Counted from the first letter of the stretch, positions 50,686 through 59,254 are shown. The stretch: 64,000 bases of DNA from Oscillospiraceae bacterium (GCA_031256825.1 JAIRPV010000004.1:1-64000); one strand, 5' to 3'. Numbers and translations: made by a program. The notes: a model not told the origin generated them from the letters alone.

Positions 50686-51356
50686 CGCTGTCCCCTGCCC
50701 TCTTTGTTGACCTGCCGCGCCCGCGCGACGGCGAACCCCCCCGCGGGCACGTCTTCGGTGATGACCGATCCCGCGGCGGTATAGGCCCCCGGGCCGACGC
50801 TCACCGGCGCGACCAGGCTGTTGTGGCAGCCGATGAACGCGCCGTCGCCAACCTGGGCGCGGTGTTTTTGTTTGCCGTCGTAGTTCGCCACCGCCAGGCC
50901 GCAGCCCACGTTGATCGCTTTGCCGAAATCCGCGTCGCCAATATAACTCAGGTGCGCAATCTTTGTCGCGTCGCCGATGTTCGCGTTCTTTAGCTCCACA
51001 AAATTGCCAATGCGCAGCCGCTGCCCCAATTTTGTGCCCGGCCGCAGCCGCACCCAGGGGCCAATCTCGCAATCCGCGCCAATTTCGGCCCCTTCGCTTT
51101 GCACATTGTTGAGAACGGCCCGGCTGCCCACCGTTGTATCGCACAGCACGCTGTTTGGCCCAATCACACAATGTTCTCCGATCACGGTGTTGCCGCAGAG
51201 AATGCTCCCCGGCAAAATGAGCGTCCCCGCGCCGACTTGCACCCCCCCGGTAACGACGACCCCGTCCGCGCAGGGGATGCGCACCCCCGCCGCACGCAGG
51301 GCGGCCAGCGCCGCCGCGCGGTCTTTTTCTTCCATCGCAAACTGCGACGCATCCAT
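50682..51356 (-). CDS. GlmU acetyltransferase domain alone
   Basis: 224 residues from the ATG after GGAGGAGGG. Left-handed beta-helix hexapeptides and the GlmU motifs RLRPGTKLGQRLRIGNFVE, AHLSYIGDADFG (catalytic His), NYDGKQKHRA and FIGCHNSLVAPVSVG are clear. The N-terminal uridyltransferase half of GlmU (about 230 residues) is absent; the start is instead MDASQFAMEEKDRAAALAALRAAG. It may work with a separate uridyltransferase, or acetylate another sugar phosphate. Coupled to pth by ATGA. Confidence 0.85.
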   Translation of the reverse strand: MDASQFAMEEKDRAAALAALRAAGVRIPCADGVVVTGGVQVGAGTLILPGSILCGNTVIGEHCVIGPNSVLCDTTVGSRAVLNNVQSEGAEIGADCEIGPWVRLRPGTKLGQRLRIGNFVELKNANIGDATKIAHLSYIGDADFGKAINVGCGLAVANYDGKQKHRAQVGDGAFIGCHNSLVAPVSVGPGAYTAAGSVITEDVPAGGFAVARARQVNKEGRGQR

Positions 51357-51450
51357 GGGTTTGGCCCTCCTCCGATACTGCCTACTACCTATTATGCCAT
51401 AAAAGCTATGAAAATGCAAGAAATTTCTCTGTACAAACGCTCAAAATTAT

Positions 51451-51616
51451 GTTATAATAAGCACAAGGCCTGTGGCGAGGGATGATTTTGCGAAGCAGTT
51501 GCCAATGACGAACCGCTCACCGCAGGTGTGTTATAATAAGCACAAGGCCTGTGGCGAGGGATGATTTTGCGAAGCAGTTGCCAATGACGAACCGCTCACC
51601 GCAGGTGTGTTATAAT
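51451..51616 (+). repeat. 79-bp tandem duplication carrying a TATAAT box, upstream of gatA
   Basis: Two identical 79-bp units (from 51451 and 51530) and the first 8-10 bases of a third (51609). Each begins GTTATAATAAG, so three TATAAT boxes lie at 51453, 51532 and 51611; the last is 44 bases before gatA. No good -35 box is spaced before any of them (TGTACA before the first is the best). Each unit also has a GAGGGATG mini-frame of eight codons (MILRSSCQ). The 51357-51659 gap has no other feature. Confidence 0.9.
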
Positions 51617-51659
51617 AAGCGCAGCTTTCCGTATTCCGCATTGATAAAGGGGAACCGCT

Positions 51660-53072
51660 ATGCAAATCACAAGCCTCACCGCCCTTGCGCTGGCCGCAAA
51701 GCTGCATTCCGGCGAATGCTCCGTGGCGGAGGCGCTCGACGCGCACTACGCCGCCATTGAGCAAAGCGAATGCAACTGCTACACCTCCCTTTGCAAAGAG
51801 GAGGCCTATGCGCGGGCGGAAGAAATCCAGCGGCGGCTGAACCGGGGCGAACGTCTGTCGCCCCTGGCGGGCGTGCCCGTTGCCGTAAAGGATCTCATCT
51901 GCACAAAGGGCGCGCGCACCACTTGCGCCTCGCGCATGCTCCGGGATTTCATCCCGCCATACGATGCGACCGTTACAGAAAAGTTGAACGCCGCCGATCT
52001 GATCATTCTGGGCAAAACCAACATGGATGAGTTCGCCATGGGCTCGACCACGGAGACATCCTGCTTTGGCCCCACAAAAAACCCGAAGAATCCCGCGCAT
52101 GTGCCCGGCGGTTCCTCGGGCGGCAGCGCCGCTGCCGTGGCGGCGCACGAAGCCCCGGTTGCCCTGGGCAGCGACACAGGCGGTTCTATCCGCCAGCCCG
52201 CGGCCTACTGCGGCTGCGTTGGGCTGAAGCCAACATATGGCGCGGTTTCGCGCTACGGGCTGATCGCCTACGCTTCCTCGCTGGATCAGATTGGCCCCAT
52301 GGCGCGCACCACAGCCGACTGCGCCGCGCTGTTCGATCTCATCAAAGGCAAGGATCCGCGCGACTCCACTTCTGTGGAAAACCCCGGCAAGCCAGCGCGG
52401 CCGATACAGGGGTTGCGCGTCGGCGTCCCATACGAGTTTTTCGGCGAAGGGCTTCAGCCGGAAACCGCCGGGGCCGTGCTTGCCGCGAAAGAAAAACTGG
52501 CGGAGCTGGGCGCTGTTGTGGAGGATTTGCACCTGCCCGCGTCGGAATACGCCGTGCCGACGTACTACATCATTGCCTGCGCCGAAGCCTGCTCCAATCT
52601 GTCGCGCTACGACGGCGTAAAATATGGGCACAGCAGCCCCGAAGCCGTCAACCTGCGCGGCACCTATATCAAATCCCGCAGCGAAGGCTTTGGGTTGGAG
52701 GTCAAGCGCCGCATTATGCTCGGCAATTTTGTGCTCAGCTCCGGCTATTTCGACGCCTATTATAAAAAGGCCCTGCAAGCCAGGCGGCTGATTCAGCAAG
52801 CCTATTTTAAAGCTTTCGAGCGCTGCGACGTTATTCTTGGCCCCGTTGCCCCAACCACCGCCCCAAAGCTCGGCGAAAGCCTCGACGACCCGCTGAAGAT
52901 GTATTTAAGCGATATCTATACCGTCACCGTGAACATCGCGGGCCTGCCCGCGCTTTCGCTGCCCTGCGGAACAGACGCGGAGGGTCTGCCCATTGGCATG
53001 CAGCTGATTGGGCGGCCCTTTGAGGAGGCAACGCTGCTGGGCGCGGGGGGAGCGTTCGAAGAAGCGCAATAA
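51660..53072 (+). CDS. gatA: Glu-tRNA(Gln)/Asp-tRNA(Asn) amidotransferase subunit A
   Basis: 470 residues. The amidase triad is visible: Lys in PVAVKDLICTKG, cis-Ser in GGSSGGSAAAVAA and nucleophile Ser in GSDTGGSIRQPA. NMDEFAMGSTTETS and GLKPTYGAVSRYGL mark GatA proper. It frees ammonia from glutamine for transamidation. gatC and gatB are not adjacent, which is unusual. The C-terminus (LLGAGGAFEEAQ) is about a dozen residues shorter than usual. AAAGGGGAA serves as binding site. Confidence 0.94.
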   Translation: MQITSLTALALAAKLHSGECSVAEALDAHYAAIEQSECNCYTSLCKEEAYARAEEIQRRLNRGERLSPLAGVPVAVKDLICTKGARTTCASRMLRDFIPPYDATVTEKLNAADLIILGKTNMDEFAMGSTTETSCFGPTKNPKNPAHVPGGSSGGSAAAVAAHEAPVALGSDTGGSIRQPAAYCGCVGLKPTYGAVSRYGLIAYASSLDQIGPMARTTADCAALFDLIKGKDPRDSTSVENPGKPARPIQGLRVGVPYEFFGEGLQPETAGAVLAAKEKLAELGAVVEDLHLPASEYAVPTYYIIACAEACSNLSRYDGVKYGHSSPEAVNLRGTYIKSRSEGFGLEVKRRIMLGNFVLSSGYFDAYYKKALQARRLIQQAYFKAFERCDVILGPVAPTTAPKLGESLDDPLKMYLSDIYTVTVNIAGLPALSLPCGTDAEGLPIGMQLIGRPFEEATLLGAGGAFEEAQ

Positions 53073-53085
53073 AAGGAGGCGCCCT

Positions 53086-53697
53086 ATGCTGGCCATCATC
53101 GACTACGGCGCGGGCAATCTGCAAAGCGTAAAAAAAGCGCTCGATTACCTCGGCGCGGCGTGCGAAATCACAGACGACCCGCATAAAATAGAAACAGCCC
53201 GCGGCGTAATCCTGCCGGGCGTGGGTTCTTTTGGCGAAGCCATGGAGTCCATGCACCGCCGCGGCCTGTTCAGCGCCGTGCGCCGCGCGGCCGACGGCAC
53301 GCGCCCTTTTTTGGGCATCTGCCTGGGGCAGCAGCTGCTCTTTGCCGCTTCAGAAGAAAGCCCCGGCGCGCCGGGTTTCGGCGCGCTGCCCGGCAGCGTG
53401 GTGAAGCTCCCGTCCGACGGCGGCAAGCGGAAAATCCCGCACATGGGCTGGAACTCCATCGCCCTGCAAACCCAGGAGGGCCTGTTCGCGGGCGTGCCCC
53501 AGGGCACTTATGTATATTTTGTCCACTCGTTTTATGTGCGCGCACAAAACCCCGCGCACATTGCCGCCACAACGGAATACGGCGCGGAGATCCACGCGGC
53601 GGTGCACAGCGGGCAGCTCTGGGCCACGCAGTTTCATCCGGAAAAAAGCGGGGAAGCCGGTCTGCTGATGCTGCGTAATTTCATTGGATTATGCTGA
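53086..53697 (+). CDS. hisH: Imidazole glycerol phosphate synthase, glutamine amidotransferase subunit
   Basis: 203 residues from the ATG after AAAGGAGGCGCC. Class I glutaminase: Cys in FLGICLGQQLL, His and Glu in QFHPEKSGEAG. IDYGAGNLQSV and HMGWN and FVHSFYV are HisH marks. It supplies ammonia to HisF. No other his genes are in the window. Only 13 bp separate it from gatA, so both glutamine-using genes probably share a transcript. Confidence 0.95.
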   Translation: MLAIIDYGAGNLQSVKKALDYLGAACEITDDPHKIETARGVILPGVGSFGEAMESMHRRGLFSAVRRAADGTRPFLGICLGQQLLFAASEESPGAPGFGALPGSVVKLPSDGGKRKIPHMGWNSIALQTQEGLFAGVPQGTYVYFVHSFYVRAQNPAHIAATTEYGAEIHAAVHSGQLWATQFHPEKSGEAGLLMLRNFIGLC

Positions 53698-53744
53698 CAA
53701 AAACCGGCCGGCGCGGAACACCCGCGCCAACCAAATGATAACAG

Positions 53745-53773
53745 CGGGAGGGCAAACGCCCTCCCGTTATATT
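53745..53773 (+). terminator. Terminator after hisH
   Basis: CGGGAGGGC and GCCCTCCCG form a nine-base stem with loop AAAC, followed by TTATATTT. Confidence 0.8.
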
Positions 53774-53801
53774 TGGCCCCTGCGGTTATTTTTTCTGTTC
53801 T

Positions 53802-53830
53802 GCATAACTTCTGTTGCCCCTGCCAAACTA
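53802..53830 (+). promoter_or_regulatory. Sigma-G-like promoter of spoVAC-spoVAD
   Basis: GCATA (53802-53806), 17 bp, CAAACTA (53824-53830), close to the forespore sigma-G pattern (GHATR, then CATNNTA, from memory). spoVA operons are sigma-G-controlled in Bacillus. Confidence 0.45.
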
Positions 53831-53862
53831 AACGCGAAACGCCTGCGAACGGAGGGAAGAAC

Positions 53863-54300
53863 ATGCAGACATCCCGCGAAGACTATAAAAAAATGGTAAA
53901 AAAGGCAACGCCGCCCAGCGCCCATGTGCAGCACTGGATTCTCAGTTTTTTGGTGGGCGGAGCCATTTGCGCGCTGGGGCAGGGCATCCGTCTGCTCTGC
54001 GAGGCGCAGAAAGTGGATGAAGAAACCATCCGCATCATTGTACCGTGCGCGCTGGTGGCGCTTTCGGCGCTGCTGACCGCGCTGGGGCTGTTTGACAAAA
54101 TCGGCAAGTTCGCCGGAGCGGGCAGCGCCGTGCCCATCACCGGCTTTGCCAACTCGATTGTGTCTTCCGCCATGGAACACCGCTGCGAAGGCCTTGTGCT
54201 GGGCGTTGGGGCAAACATGTTTAAGCTGGCGGGGCCAGTTTTGGCCTATGGCACCGCCGTTTGCACCATCTATGGGTTGCTTTATCTGATTTTTCAATAA
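53863..54300 (+). CDS. spoVAC: Stage V sporulation protein AC
   Basis: 145 residues from the ATG after CGGAGGGAAG. SpoVAC markers: DYKKMVKKATPPSAHVQHW at the start, FLVGGAICALGQGI, LGLFDKIGKFAGAGSAVPITGF and GVGANMFKLAGPVL. Membrane channel part of the SpoVA complex that moves dipicolinic acid into the spore and releases it on germination. Confidence 0.95.
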   Translation: MQTSREDYKKMVKKATPPSAHVQHWILSFLVGGAICALGQGIRLLCEAQKVDEETIRIIVPCALVALSALLTALGLFDKIGKFAGAGSAVPITGFANSIVSSAMEHRCEGLVLGVGANMFKLAGPVLAYGTAVCTIYGLLYLIFQ

Positions 54301-54313
54301 GGAGGGCTGCGGC

Positions 54314-55339
54314 ATGCCAACGATGACACAGCCGATTCAAAGGCTGGCGCCCGGGGTAATCAAGTGCGCCGCGTTTGTTCTGGGGCAAGCCGCCGTTGGC
54401 GGCAGGCAGGAAGCGCAGGGGCCCCTGGGGCCGAAGTTTGCCGAAACCTTCGGCCGCGCGGAACTCGGCGAGGATTGCTGGGAAATGGCGGAAACCCATT
54501 TGCAGCAGGCCGCGATGCGCCACGCCCTGCGGGCCGCAAACCGCCGGGCAGCCGACCTGCACTTCGGCGGCGATCTGCTGAACCAGTGCTCCGCCACCAA
54601 CTTTACCATGCGCGAAATGCAGTTTCCCGTCGCGGGGCTATACAGCGCCTGCGCAACCTTTGCCGAAAGCCTTGCTCTGGCCGCCCTCGCCGCAGCCAGC
54701 GGGGCGGCGGAATGCGTCAGCGCCTGTGTGTCGTCCCATTTTTGCGCGGCGGAAAAGCAGTTTCGTTTCCCGCTGGAATACGGCGGGCAGCCAACCCCCG
54801 CCTCTCAGCGCACGGCCACCGCCGCGGGCGCGGTGATCCTGGGGCCGGAGGGATCATCGGGCCACGCAAAAATTACCCATGCCATTTTTGGCCGCGTCGT
54901 CGACATGGGGATCAAAGACGCCAACGAGATGGGCGCCGCCATGGCCCCGGCGGCGCTGGATACCTTAAAGCGCTTTCTTGACGCCACGCACACCATGCCC
55001 GGCGATTATGACATGATTCTGACCGGCGATCTGGGCGCCGTTGGATCGGCGTTGCTGCTGAAACTGGCGCGGCGGGAGCTGGGGCTGGAACTGAGCGGCG
55101 TTCACCGCGACTGCGGCATGCTGCTCTACCACGCGGGCGAACAGGATGTGGGCGTTGGCGGTTCCGGCGCGGGCTGCTCGGCAGCGGTGGTTTGCGCGGA
55201 AATCCTGCCCGCGCTGCAATCGGGAAGCCTGCGCGCGGTGCTGCTGCTGGGCACCGGCGCGCTGCTTTCGGCAATCTCCCCTTTGCAGGGCGAAACCATA
55301 CCGGCCATCTGCCACGGCGTGCGCCTGACGCGCGCGTAA
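54314..55339 (+). CDS. spoVAD: Stage V sporulation protein AD
   Basis: 341 residues, thiolase-like fold without thiolase activity. Markers: CSATNFTMREMQFPVAGLYSACATFAE (start of the fold), TATAAGAVIL, GRVVDMGIKDANEMGAAMAPAA and GCGMLLY-like RDCGMLLYHAGEQDVGVGGSGAGCSA. It binds dipicolinic acid on the inner spore membrane. Fourteen bp after spoVAC. spoVAE, usually next, is missing. Confidence 0.96.
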   Translation: MPTMTQPIQRLAPGVIKCAAFVLGQAAVGGRQEAQGPLGPKFAETFGRAELGEDCWEMAETHLQQAAMRHALRAANRRAADLHFGGDLLNQCSATNFTMREMQFPVAGLYSACATFAESLALAALAAASGAAECVSACVSSHFCAAEKQFRFPLEYGGQPTPASQRTATAAGAVILGPEGSSGHAKITHAIFGRVVDMGIKDANEMGAAMAPAALDTLKRFLDATHTMPGDYDMILTGDLGAVGSALLLKLARRELGLELSGVHRDCGMLLYHAGEQDVGVGGSGAGCSAAVVCAEILPALQSGSLRAVLLLGTGALLSAISPLQGETIPAICHGVRLTRA

Positions 55340-55399
55340 CGCCCTCCCACACGGCTCCCCAACCCGAAAAAAAGTTCTCAAGAAGAAAGGAATACGCGC

Positions 55400-55561
55400 A
55401 TGAACAACACACAACAGGCAGTCAAGGCCTTTCAGACCTCCCGCAAACTGGCCCGGGCGGCAAAATTCCTGGGCATAGCCCAAACCGCGGCCATGGGCTG
55501 CGCGGCGGCCGCTTTGCTCTATTGCGGCGCGAAAACGATTGCCCGCGGGAGAGAAAGATAA
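55400..55561 (+). CDS. Small single-span membrane protein (53 residues)
   Basis: ATG after GAAAGGAATACGCGC. A polar, basic amphipathic half (QAVKAFQTSRKLARAAKF) and a hydrophobic segment (IAQTAAMGCAAAALLYCG) followed by a basic end (RGRER). It lies 60 bp after spoVAD in the place of spoVAE but does not resemble it. Likely part of the same forespore transcript. No family recognised. Confidence 0.6.
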   Translation: MNNTQQAVKAFQTSRKLARAAKFLGIAQTAAMGCAAAALLYCGAKTIARGRER

Positions 55562-55612
55562 TTTGCGGCACATCTCCCGCCCAAACGTCCCGCCGGGCCA
55601 AAAACTCCGTCA

Positions 55613-56584
55613 TTACTGCAACCCCTTCGCAGTGAGCTCCCTCGCAAACGCCTCAAAACTCTCCCTGCTGTCGGCCGCTTTCTTGATGTCGCCGCCAATA
55701 TATTCGTTTGCCCAGGCAATGTCATAAATCAGGTCAGCGCCGCCTTCGCCAATTTCGCTGATGGGTTTTTCGCCGTAGCCTTCGGGTTCGCCGTCGCTGT
55801 ATTTCAGGGTATATTGCACAAATTCGCAGTTGTCAATCAGCGCGAGATAAAACAGCGCGTTGCGCTCAAAAGCGCTAAGATCCGCCTTCTGGCTGCTGAC
55901 GGCATAGCTGTCGTACTTTTCCGGCGCGGCCCAAAGATACTCCTGCAAGCCAAAGGGCGTTTCTGTTGTGTGCTGCTGATAGCCGATGTGACGCCACCCG
56001 CCGGGCAAACTCAGCTGTTCCGCCAGCTCCGCCGGCAGCCTGCCGATATAGGGCTGCTTTTGCTGATACAGCGCGTCAAAATCCAGCGCCACCGCCACCC
56101 GGAACCCATAGGTCACGTTCCCGCGCGGGAACTCCAGATAGACGGAGTAAACGTAGTCGCCAATCTTGTCCGGCGATTGGATGTGCACCGCGTCAACATA
56201 GTAACTGCTGTCCGTTTCGCCCGCGTATTCCGTGCCGTCGCTGTGATAGACTTTGATCTCGATCACGCTTGCTTCCGCAAGCTGCTTTTGCTTTTGCGCG
56301 GCAATCACAAGCGTATGATTTGGCCCGATGGTGATGGTATTTTGGGGTTCATAGGCAACGTCTGTCGGCCCAACACCGCAGGCGATCACTTTATTCCACT
56401 GATAGTCGAACCGCCGTGCCGCAATATTTAGCCCGCCCCCTTCGCTGACGCTGATTTGCGGAATCTGCTTTTCGTTGATATAGTCCAGCATACGCCCGGC
56501 GTTCAACCAGAGTGTGAGCGCTATGGCGATGAGCGCCACAGCAATTGCGGCGAGAATGATAGCGCGCTTTTTCTTGATGGTCAT
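55613..56584 (-). CDS. Membrane-anchored protein, possibly DUF4825-like C-terminus
   Basis: 323 residues. A basic start and one span (6-27, AIILAAIAVALIAIALTLWL), then an extracytoplasmic part. The segment FERNALFYLALIDNCEFVQYTL near residue 235 resembles DUF4825 domains found after BlaR1-like sensors, but this is a tentative reading. The middle (VAYEPQNTITIGPNHTLVIAAQ) is beta-rich. No lipobox Cys is visible. The start follows GGGAGGGCGAAC. Confidence 0.6.
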   Translation of the reverse strand: MTIKKKRAIILAAIAVALIAIALTLWLNAGRMLDYINEKQIPQISVSEGGGLNIAARRFDYQWNKVIACGVGPTDVAYEPQNTITIGPNHTLVIAAQKQKQLAEASVIEIKVYHSDGTEYAGETDSSYYVDAVHIQSPDKIGDYVYSVYLEFPRGNVTYGFRVAVALDFDALYQQKQPYIGRLPAELAEQLSLPGGWRHIGYQQHTTETPFGLQEYLWAAPEKYDSYAVSSQKADLSAFERNALFYLALIDNCEFVQYTLKYSDGEPEGYGEKPISEIGEGGADLIYDIAWANEYIGGDIKKAADSRESFEAFARELTAKGLQ

Positions 56585-56600
56585 GGGTGTTCGCCCTCCC

Positions 56601-57209
56601 TCAAATCAGATATTTCTTCATTTCCGGCACGAATTGATTGCCACAGCGGGCAAGCTCGCCAAATACGCGGTCGATCCCATACTCAAATGTGTGCCAATTG
56701 TCGCGGCGAATGTTCGCAACATCCACGGGGCAACAGATGAGTTCGGCCTCTGGGAACGCAAGTTGATACAGCATCAGGCAGCGGCGGGCATGGAATGATT
56801 TGCAAACGATCAGCCCCTTGCGGATTCGCAGCTTCTTCTTGTCGCACAGCTTGCGCGAAAAGAGCGCGTTCTCCTTGGTAAAGCCCGATTTGTCTTCGCG
56901 CAGAATCGCGTTTTCCGCAACGCCGTTTTGCAGCAGCACGTCTGTGTAAAACGCGCAATCGGTGCCGTATAATTGGTTGTATCTGTCTTGCTTCGATTTT
57001 ACGCCATCGAATGCTCCCGTTTTAACGCTCACGCCGCCCGACGGCAATACATACGGCGCAAGGCCGCGCCGATAAAGCCGCGCCGCATGTTCCGCTGGTT
57101 CCGGGAACGACCCGCCGGGCAAAAAGATGATGTCGGCAGCCTGCGGCGCATCCGCCACAAAAATAAATTCGGTAATGTCGTCCACCATGCGGTGCGTCGT
57201 TGCAATCAC
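56601..57209 (-). CDS. YdcF-like (DUF218) protein
   Basis: 202 residues with a GTG start a few bases after GGGGAAGG. DUF218 features: ADIIFLPGGSFPEPAEHAARLYRRGLAPYVLPSGG, ENAILREDKSGFTKENALFS (the conserved acidic/Ser-Thr-EN region) and LIVCKSFHARRC. Related proteins bind nucleotides (SAM) or take part in cell-envelope sugar metabolism. No signal segment, so cytosolic. An ATG seven codons in lacks a binding site. Confidence 0.8.
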   Translation of the reverse strand: MIATTHRMVDDITEFIFVADAPQAADIIFLPGGSFPEPAEHAARLYRRGLAPYVLPSGGVSVKTGAFDGVKSKQDRYNQLYGTDCAFYTDVLLQNGVAENAILREDKSGFTKENALFSRKLCDKKKLRIRKGLIVCKSFHARRCLMLYQLAFPEAELICCPVDVANIRRDNWHTFEYGIDRVFGELARCGNQFVPEMKKYLI

Positions 57210-57314
57210 ACCCTTCCCCTGTCGTCACATACAGTATACCAGAAAATCTGCGGGAAAGCAAGCAAAATCGCCAACCGTTTTCGCAAATAACACTTGAAAA
57301 ATTGTAAATCATAC

Positions 57315-57342
57315 TTGACATTTATGCGCCATGTGATATACT
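57315..57342 (+). promoter_or_regulatory. Promoter of the XRE regulator operon
   Basis: TTGACA (57315-57320), 16 bp, TATACT (57337-57342), followed by the near-perfect ribosome binding site AAGGAGGTGAT. Confidence 0.8.
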
Positions 57343-57364
57343 CTATACAAGGAGGTGATGCACA

Positions 57365-57619
57365 ATGGCCGAGAAGAAAAAGCGAACCTGCCCGCTCAAG
57401 CGCAGCGAAGCTGAGCCACGTTTCCGCAACCGGCTGCGGGTGGCGCGGGCGGAGCTGGAGATTTCGCAAGAGGAACTGGCGCGGCGGGCGGGCGTTTCGC
57501 GGCAGACCATCTGCTCGATTGAGACCGGGGCATTCAACCCCACGGCGGCGCTGGCGATGAAACTGTGCCGCGCGCTGGGCAAAACGTTCGAAGAATTGTT
57601 CTATTTTGAGGAGGCGTGA
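57365..57619 (+). CDS. XRE-family HTH regulator
   Basis: 84 residues. Residues 23-78 are a helix-turn-helix (LRVARAELEISQEELARRAGVSRQTICSIETGAFNPT) of the YgzD/xre type that commonly pairs with membrane or redox operons. A basic start (EKKKRTCPLK). Its end carries the ribosome binding site of the next gene (GAGGAGGCGTGATC), so the three genes 57365-59243 form one operon. Likely autoregulator of it. Confidence 0.9.
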   Translation: MAEKKKRTCPLKRSEAEPRFRNRLRVARAELEISQEELARRAGVSRQTICSIETGAFNPTAALAMKLCRALGKTFEELFYFEEA

Positions 57620-57621
57620 TC

Positions 57622-58449
57622 ATGGAAAAAAATGTAATCTTCTGGTTCTCCGGCACGGGAAATTCGCTCAAGGCGGCGAAAGATATCGCGGCTGTTTTGG
57701 GCGACACGGAACTGGTCAACATGGCGGCGAAGCCGGATCAGTTCTTTTGCCAAGCTTTTCTTTCAAGAAAAGCGGAACGCATCGGCTTCGTATACCCCTG
57801 CTATGCAGGCGGGATTCCGAAAGCTGTGGTGCGCTTTGTGGAACAGCTGAATCTCAACAGCGACAGCGCCGGATATGTCTTCCAGCTGGTCACCTGCAAC
57901 GAAAACGGCGGCAACTGCGGCGTGCAGATGAAGCGCTTGCTGGCTACCAAAGCGGTCGATCTTAGCTACAGCAAATGGGTTTCGACGGTCGGCAATTACA
58001 TCGTGCTGTATCAGCTGGAGAAACATATTGATGAATCGTTGCGCGCTGCTGATGAAAAAACACGGGCAATTGCGGCGGACATCCAAGTCAAAAAGAGCGG
58101 TGAAATTCGCGGCCCCGTCCTGCCGCTGCGGGCGTTTTTCGGGGTTTTCTATGCCATCGGCAACCACTACATGAATACCAAGCCGAGGCAATTTACTGTA
58201 ACAGACGACTGCACTGGCTGCGGGCTGTGCGCAAAGCTTTGCCCGGCGGGGAATATCGCCATGCGGGAAGGCAGCCCCACGTTTGAGCACAGCGCGTGCG
58301 CGCAGTGCATGGCCTGCATCCAGTGGTGCCCCCGGCAGGCCGTCAATTGCGGGACGAAAACCGCGCGGCGGACTCACTATCATCACCCGGAAATTCAGGC
58401 GGGCGAGCTGTTTCATACAAAAAACGCGACGCAGGGGGCGCGGGTATGA
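57622..58449 (+). CDS. Flavodoxin-ferredoxin fusion (EFR1 family)
   Basis: 275 residues. The N-terminal half is flavodoxin-like with the FMN phosphate loop WFSGTGNSLKAAKDIA (about 8-23). The C-terminal half has two 4Fe-4S motifs: CTGCGLCAKLCPAGNIA and CAQCMACIQWCPRQAVN (about 197-240). One peptide could thus shuttle electrons between flavin and clusters in the cytoplasm. The partner is unknown. Its stop overlaps the start of a tandem paralog (ATGA). Confidence 0.88.
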   Translation: MEKNVIFWFSGTGNSLKAAKDIAAVLGDTELVNMAAKPDQFFCQAFLSRKAERIGFVYPCYAGGIPKAVVRFVEQLNLNSDSAGYVFQLVTCNENGGNCGVQMKRLLATKAVDLSYSKWVSTVGNYIVLYQLEKHIDESLRAADEKTRAIAADIQVKKSGEIRGPVLPLRAFFGVFYAIGNHYMNTKPRQFTVTDDCTGCGLCAKLCPAGNIAMREGSPTFEHSACAQCMACIQWCPRQAVNCGTKTARRTHYHHPEIQAGELFHTKNATQGARV

Positions 58450-59243
58450 ACGTGATCTATTGGTTTTCCGGCACGGGCAACAGCTTTTACGCGGCAAAGA
58501 AAATCGCGGAGCGGCTGGAAGACTGCGACCTGCTCCCTATATCAAAACTGGCGCAATTGCCGCCAGACTGCGAGCGTGTGGGATTCGTATTCCCGCACTA
58601 TGCCCTGGGCGTGCCGAACCTGGTACGCGAGAAGTTGGAGGACATTGATCTCTCCGGCAACCAAAGCGCCTACTTCTTCGCCGTCGAAACCTGCGGGGCC
58701 TTCCCCGGCAGCTGCCTGGGGCAGGTGAACACGCTGCTGAAAAAGCAGGGCGCAGTGCTGTCCTACGGCACGGTCATCAGGATGTTCGCCAACAACGTGG
58801 TCAACTATGACATGAAGGGCGATCCAGCGGAGAAAGCGGCGGCAGCGGAACCCGCGATTCAGGCCGCCGCAGTTGCCATACAGCAAAAACAGGCCATCAA
58901 AATCCCGCACACGCAATTGCTGTATCAGCTGCCCTATCGCGCCATCACGGCAACCTATCCCAAAAAAGGCCTGCAATTTCACGCTGATGAGAACTGCACC
59001 GGCTGCGGCATGTGCGCAAAGCTTTGCCCGGCGGGGAATATCACAATGCAAAACGGGCGGCCCATGTTTGGCGCAAGCTGCGAGCAGTGCGTGGCCTGCA
59101 TCCAGTGGTGCCCCCGGCGGGCAATCCAGTTCGGGAATAAAACGCAAGCGCGCACGCGTTATCATCATCCGGCAATCCAGGCGGGTGAGCTGTTCCGCGC
59201 GGCCGCGCCCCCCGCAAAAAAATCCTTGCATTCTCCGCAATAA
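58446..59243 (+). CDS. Flavodoxin-ferredoxin fusion (EFR1 family), paralog
   Basis: 265 residues, a tandem duplicate of the preceding gene. FMN loop WFSGTGNSFYAAKKIAERL; clusters CTGCGMCAKLCPAGNIT and CEQCVACIQWCPRRAIQ; shared end RYHHPAIQAGELF against HYHHPEIQAGELF. A few exchanges in the flavodoxin half suggest that each has a different partner. Translational coupling implies equal amounts. Confidence 0.88.
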   Translation: MNVIYWFSGTGNSFYAAKKIAERLEDCDLLPISKLAQLPPDCERVGFVFPHYALGVPNLVREKLEDIDLSGNQSAYFFAVETCGAFPGSCLGQVNTLLKKQGAVLSYGTVIRMFANNVVNYDMKGDPAEKAAAAEPAIQAAAVAIQQKQAIKIPHTQLLYQLPYRAITATYPKKGLQFHADENCTGCGMCAKLCPAGNITMQNGRPMFGASCEQCVACIQWCPRRAIQFGNKTQARTRYHHPAIQAGELFRAAAPPAKKSLHSPQ

Positions 59244-59254
59244 TGTAGTATAAT
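59226..59254 (+). promoter_or_regulatory. Promoter of the DivIVA-like gene
   Basis: TTGCAT (59226-59231), 17 bp, TATAAT (59249-59254). The -35 lies inside the end of the preceding gene. Confidence 0.75.

Noticed and set aside
51451..51616. CRISPR-like repeat upstream of gatA
   Set aside because: Direct abutting 79-bp duplication, no spacers.
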